A model generated the notes under the pieces. The model did no database searches. It was given only the letters and a program-made list of their open reading frames with translations, and had not been told where the DNA came from. Of a DNA stretch of 25,081 nt, positions 22,508 through 25,081 are shown piece after piece (within the stretch, counting starts at the first letter, position 1; every line of letters begins with the position of its first letter). The stretch is from positions 1 to 25,081 of the forward strand of contig DASZXJ010000125.1 of NCBI GenBank assembly GCA_035545895.1, in the 5' to 3' direction. The position numbers and the translations under genes were made by a program. This DNA is from DASZXJ01 sp035545895. Lineage in GTDB: Bacteria; Planctomycetota; Phycisphaerae; Tepidisphaerales; Tepidisphaeraceae.

Positions 22508-23590
22508 TTATGGGTTGGCCGGCTGTTCGGCATTGTTCACTTCGGACGACGGCTGCGCTTCTTCTTCGTGCTGCGCGGGAGCAGCCACTGGAGCATTCAA
22601 ATCCATGCCCAGGCTCAAGCCCATGTCGCCCAGCCGCCGCTTCACTTCGCGCAGGCTCGTCTTGCCGAAACTGCGAACCTTCAACAGTTCCTGATCCGTC
22701 TTCTGAACCAGGTCGCGAACTGTCTGAATTTTCGCCGATTCCAGGCAGTTGTTGGCCCGCACCGACAAATCCAGTTCCTGGACCGTCATGCCCAGCTTTT
22801 GCTGAAGATCGGGATCGACCGTCGCGCGTGTTGCTTCACGCAGACCGGCCACCGCATCATCGTTGGCGGTTTCACTGCCCAGTTCAAAGTATTGCACAAA
22901 CGGATTCAGGTGCTTGCGCAGGATCTTGGCGGCTTCGACCAATGCCATTTCGGGGCTGACCGTGCCGTTGGTCCAGACTTCCAGAATCAGGCGATCAAAG
23001 TCGGTTCGTTGTCCGACGCGGGCATCTTCCGTGGAATAGCGAACGCGCGTGACCGGCGAATAAATCGAGTCCACCGCGATCAGGCCAACTTCCTGCTCCT
23101 CGGTGTCCATGATGTTTTCAGCGGCAGTCACATAGCCGCGACCCTTGCCCACGGTCAGCGTCATTTCAAAGCTTACATCTTCAGTCAGCGTGGCAAGCAC
23201 CTTGTCCTTGTTGACGACGGTGATCGCGGGGTCGCCTTGAAACATCGCGCCGGTGATCGGGCCGGACTTCTTGGCGACCACTGTCATTTCCTTGGGTTCA
23301 TCGGCATCGAGCTTAACGATCAAGCCCTTGATGTTGAGAATGATGTCCGTGACATCTTCCATCACGCCTGCAAGGCTGGAAAATTCGTGGTCTGCACCGC
23401 GGATGCGCACATGAGTGACCGCAGCGCCTTCGAGCGACGAAAGCAAAATTCTCCGAAGGCTATTGCCCACGGTCGTGCCAAAGCCGCGTTCAAACGGCTC
23501 GGCGGTAAAACGGCCATATGTTTCTGTTGAAACCTGGTCATCGCGGGTCACCCGCGACGGCAGTTCCAAACCACGCCATCGAATTCTCAT
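22508..23590 (-). CDS. rpoA: DNA-directed RNA polymerase subunit alpha
   Basis: This 360-residue subunit nucleates RNA polymerase assembly and contacts promoter UP elements and activators. The N-terminal domain shows FTAEPFERGFGTTVGNSLRRILLSSLEGAAVT, the universal assembly motif. The C-terminal domain shows ELDLSVRANNCLESAKIQTV and LLKVRSFGKTSLREVKRRL, the DNA-binding helices with the conserved Arg and Asn-Cys. The tail is extended by about 35 Ala/Pro/Glu-rich residues. The open frame reaches 23671, but MRIRWRGLELP at 23590 has the strong ribosome-binding site AAGGAG and matches the family start. It follows rpsK after 180 bp, a gap in which rpsD is missing. Confidence 0.98.
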   Translation of the reverse strand: MRIRWRGLELPSRVTRDDQVSTETYGRFTAEPFERGFGTTVGNSLRRILLSSLEGAAVTHVRIRGADHEFSSLAGVMEDVTDIILNIKGLIVKLDADEPKEMTVVAKKSGPITGAMFQGDPAITVVNKDKVLATLTEDVSFEMTLTVGKGRGYVTAAENIMDTEEQEVGLIAVDSIYSPVTRVRYSTEDARVGQRTDFDRLILEVWTNGTVSPEMALVEAAKILRKHLNPFVQYFELGSETANDDAVAGLREATRATVDPDLQQKLGMTVQELDLSVRANNCLESAKIQTVRDLVQKTDQELLKVRSFGKTSLREVKRRLGDMGLSLGMDLNAPVAAPAQHEEEAQPSSEVNNAEQPANP

Positions 23591-23697
23591 GACAATCTCC
23601 TTGCATTGAATTGAATTGCAGGTGGTTCCCGTCCCGACCATTCGGGACAATCTGTTCACCCGCCTCGTCAATCAATGCTCATTTAATTTCGATTTTT

Positions 23698-23746
23698 GAT
23701 TTGCGAATTTCGATTTTAGCGCCGGTTGCGAACAAATTCGCAAATC
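23698..23746. repeat. Inverted repeat in the rpsK-rpoA gap
   Basis: GATTTGCGAATTT (23698-23710) and AAATTCGCAAATC (23734-23746) form a perfect 13-bp inverted repeat with a 23-nt loop. It is surrounded by further copies of short GATTTGCGA-like words. It occupies the place where many bacteria carry rpsD. Confidence 0.75.
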
Positions 23747-23770
23747 GGCAATCGCAAATCCCAATTTTCG

Positions 23771-24214
23771 CTATACCCTTCGCTTCTTTGGTGGGCGGCA
23801 ACCGTTGTGAGGCAACGGCGTGACGTCCTCGATTCCGCTGATCTTCAAACCGGAATTCTGCAGATTGAGAATGGCCTGCTCGCGGCCGGCGCCGGGGCCC
23901 TTCACTTTGACTTCCACTTCGAGCATGCCGTGCTTCTTGGCTTCGTTTGCAGCCTTTTCAGCAGCGCGACCAGCAGCGAACGGAGTGCTCTTGCGAGCGC
24001 CCTTGAAACCGACCGTCCCGGCGGAAGCCCACGAAATGGTCTCGCCATTCGTGTCGGTGATGGTCACCATGGTGTTATTGAACGTCGCCTTAATATGGGC
24101 GACACCCTTGGTCACGCCCTTGCGAATTTTCTTTTTGGGCCCGCCCTTGGCGCCCGCCGCCGGCTTTGCGCCGCCGGCTGCTGGTGCGGATGTTTGTGCT
24201 GGTGCATCTGCCAT
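23771..24214 (-). CDS. rpsK: 30S ribosomal protein S11
   Basis: This small-subunit platform protein has 147 residues. After an unusual N-terminal extension rich in Ala, Gly, Pro and Lys (about 28 residues) comes the normal S11 core: GVAHIKATFNNTMVTITDTN, SWASAGTVGFKGARKSTPFA, AAEKAANEAKKHGMLEVEVK, VKGPGAGREQAILNLQNSGL and the end DVTPLPHNGCRPPKKRRV. Most S11 proteins have about 127-131 residues. The ATG at 24214 has GAGGA ten bases upstream. It follows rpsM after 49 bp. Confidence 0.98.
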   Translation of the reverse strand: MADAPAQTSAPAAGGAKPAAGAKGGPKKKIRKGVTKGVAHIKATFNNTMVTITDTNGETISWASAGTVGFKGARKSTPFAAGRAAEKAANEAKKHGMLEVEVKVKGPGAGREQAILNLQNSGLKISGIEDVTPLPHNGCRPPKKRRV

Positions 24215-24263
24215 AATAACTGATCCTCAAAACTTACGCCGTATCGATATCCGGCGAACCGTA

Positions 24264-24650
24264 TTACTTCCCGAGTTCCTTCACGCCCTTCTTGCCGGCA
24301 ACCGTCTTTCGCGGACCCTTTCGCGTACGCGCGTTGGAACGCGTTCGCTGCCCGCGGACAGGCAGGCTTCGGCGATGCCGCGAGCCGCGGAAGCTGCCGA
24401 TCTCACGAAGACGCGCGATGTTCTGCTGAACCGCGCGACGCAGCGCGCCTTCCACCAGCAGATCGCGATCGATGATGCCGATGATCTTGGCGAGTTCGTC
24501 TTCGGTCAGTTCCTTGGCGCGGCGATGAAATTCAATGCCTGCTTCCTTGAGGATGACCTTGCTGTTGGTTCGGCCGACTCCATAAATGTACGAAAGGCTG
24601 ATCCAGATCGGCTTGTCCGGCGGAATGTCGACACCTGCGATACGAGGCAT
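24264..24650 (-). CDS. rpsM: 30S ribosomal protein S13
   Basis: This small-subunit head protein contacts the P-site tRNA and has 128 residues. It starts MPRIAGVDIPPDKPIWISLS, with the typical YIYGVGRTNSKVIL helix-two-turn-helix, DLLVEGALRRAVQQNIARL, GSFRGSRHRRSLPVRGQRTR and NARTRKGPRKTVAGKK. The open frame extends to 24833, but the ATG at 24650 with GGAG upstream is the family start; the extension overlaps rpmJ in another frame. Confidence 0.98.
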   Translation of the reverse strand: MPRIAGVDIPPDKPIWISLSYIYGVGRTNSKVILKEAGIEFHRRAKELTEDELAKIIGIIDRDLLVEGALRRAVQQNIARLREIGSFRGSRHRRSLPVRGQRTRSNARTRKGPRKTVAGKKGVKELGK

Positions 24651-24735
24651 AATTACTCCAGCTTGCTCATTGCAATCGACCCGTAGACTTGGCGATCGGA
24701 TCGCCAAGATCCACTGGCCCTTGCATGCTCCAAGG

Positions 24736-24849
24736 TTATCCCTGCTTCTGTTTGTGCTTGACGTTGATGCAGATGACTCGCACGACGCCTTTGCGCCGAA
24801 CGATCTTGCAGTTCTCACAAATCCTGCGAACACTTGCTCTAACTTTCAT
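24736..24849 (-). CDS. rpmJ: 50S ribosomal protein L36
   Basis: This 37-residue protein is too short for ordinary gene listing. It begins MKVRASVRRICENCKIVRRK and ends with INVKHKQKQG and TAA. It carries the zinc ribbon ligands Cys11, Cys14, Cys27 and His33 and is therefore the zinc-binding (C+) form. GGTGA precedes the ATG at 24849. It stands between map and rpsM; infA, usually next to it, is absent here. Confidence 0.97.
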   Translation of the reverse strand: MKVRASVRRICENCKIVRRKGVVRVICINVKHKQKQG

Positions 24850-24906
24850 AATTTCACCGAAATTTCGAATTAGTTATCGTAACGCAATAGGCGATCCAAG
24901 GCAAGT

Positions 24907-24921
24907 TTGCCCGAAAACGCG
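24907..24921. repeat. 15-bp direct repeat, left copy
   Basis: TTGCCCGAAAACGCG is repeated exactly at 24984-24998. The two copies flank a 62-bp insert dominated by a perfect palindrome. This resembles a target duplication around an inserted small element. Confidence 0.75.
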
Positions 24922-24924
24922 TGC

Positions 24925-24968
24925 TGGTTCTTTTAGCCCCGCCGCTTGCGGCGGGGCTAAAAGAACCA
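24925..24968. repeat. Perfect 21-bp palindrome between map and rpmJ
   Basis: The arms 24925-24945 and 24948-24968 are exact reverse complements, with TT between them. The centre is GCCGCTTGCGGC and the outer part is TTTTAGCCCC / GGGGCTAAAA. With T-runs on both strands next to the GC-rich stem it could act as a bidirectional terminator, but it lies inside a ribosomal operon. The CCGCTTGCGG centre is shared with the RAYT-type repeats. Confidence 0.85.
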
Positions 24969-24983
24969 ATCTCAAATGACCCA

Positions 24984-24998
24984 TTGCCCGAAAACGCG
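24984..24998. repeat. 15-bp direct repeat, right copy
   Basis: This is an exact second copy of TTGCCCGAAAACGCG, beginning one base beyond the map stop codon on the transcribed side. Confidence 0.75.
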
Positions 24999-24999
24999 G

Positions 25000-25081
25000 T
25001 TACAAGTCAAAAGGCGGCCTGCCATCGGTAAGAATATCCACGCCATCCTCCGTAATAGCCACGGTATGCTCAAAATGGGCC
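25000..25081 (-). CDS. map: Methionine aminopeptidase (C-terminal end)
   Basis: Only the last 26 codons are in the window; the gene continues beyond the right edge. The visible peptide AHFEHTVAITEDGVDILTDG contains the Glu of the F-E-H-T motif that ligates the metal in type I methionine aminopeptidases, followed by the usual short end RPPFDL. The enzyme removes the initiator methionine from new proteins. Its place just ahead of rpmJ in the alpha operon agrees with the common order map-infA-rpmJ. Confidence 0.92.
   Translation of the reverse strand, partial: AHFEHTVAITEDGVDILTDGRPPFDL

Noticed and set aside
22568..23530. Long plus-strand open frame (320 codons) opposite rpoA
   Set aside because: It is a mirror of the codon bias of rpoA, has no recognisable domain and no ribosome-binding site; rpoA on the other strand is beyond doubt.
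23591..23671. N-terminal extension of RpoA
   Set aside because: The ATG at 23590 has a strong ribosome-binding site and the normal family start; the extension does not resemble RpoA.

Overview
The window is a bacterial chromosome segment of moderately high GC that is dense with housekeeping genes. The gene complement suggests a member of the Planctomycetota, possibly Phycisphaerae: a split alpha ribosomal operon, an IS200-like RAYT with palindromic intergenic repeats, and GT-C/GT2 envelope genes. That placement is inferred from style and gene content; no 16S or other decisive marker is present.

Layout. 1-1403 (minus): the 3' half of a sugar ABC transporter operon, with an RbsC-like permease followed by the start of a substrate-binding lipoprotein. 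1457-2317: a Cof-type HAD phosphatase. 2348-4470 (minus): an ammonium channel and a YihY/BrkB membrane protein. 4594-6072 (plus): a GT2 glycosyltransferase and a SAM methyltransferase. 6073-6739: a 667-bp non-coding stretch full of palindromes. 6740-9993 (minus): two translationally coupled multi-membrane GT-C-like proteins. 10053-11072 (plus): hemB. 11075-11792: a RAYT transposase between two direct copies of a 58-bp palindromic repeat. 11809-13359 (minus): leuA, preceded by a leucine-rich leader peptide and an attenuator-type terminator. 13648-16147 (plus): a Phd/PIN toxin-antitoxin pair, a cyclophilin and an alpha/beta-hydrolase-like secreted protein lacking its nucleophile serine. 16105-19473 (minus): plsC-like acyltransferase, cmk, an M20 dipeptidase and a DJ-1/PfpI protein. 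19568-21656 (minus): a hot-dog thioesterase and a processive cellulose-synthase-like GT2. 21867-25081 (minus): the alpha ribosomal operon map-rpmJ-rpsM-rpsK-rpoA-rplQ, without infA and rpsD at their usual places.

Two regions stand out. The first is the leuA leader. It encodes a 25-residue peptide with seven leucines, whose stop codon lies inside a sequence able to form a 10-bp antiterminator with the 5' arm of a U-tailed terminator. This is the architecture of ribosome-mediated leucine attenuation, and it is unannotated by ordinary gene calling. The second is the RAYT locus. The transposase reading frame ends inside one of its flanking palindromic repeats, so its basic C-terminal tail is repeat-encoded. 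A further repeat of the same family lies downstream of the GT-C operon without a transposase. Several other intergenic palindromes share the same GCAAGC/GCTTGC centre.

Limits: family assignments come from reading motifs. No database search, folding program or phylogeny was run.
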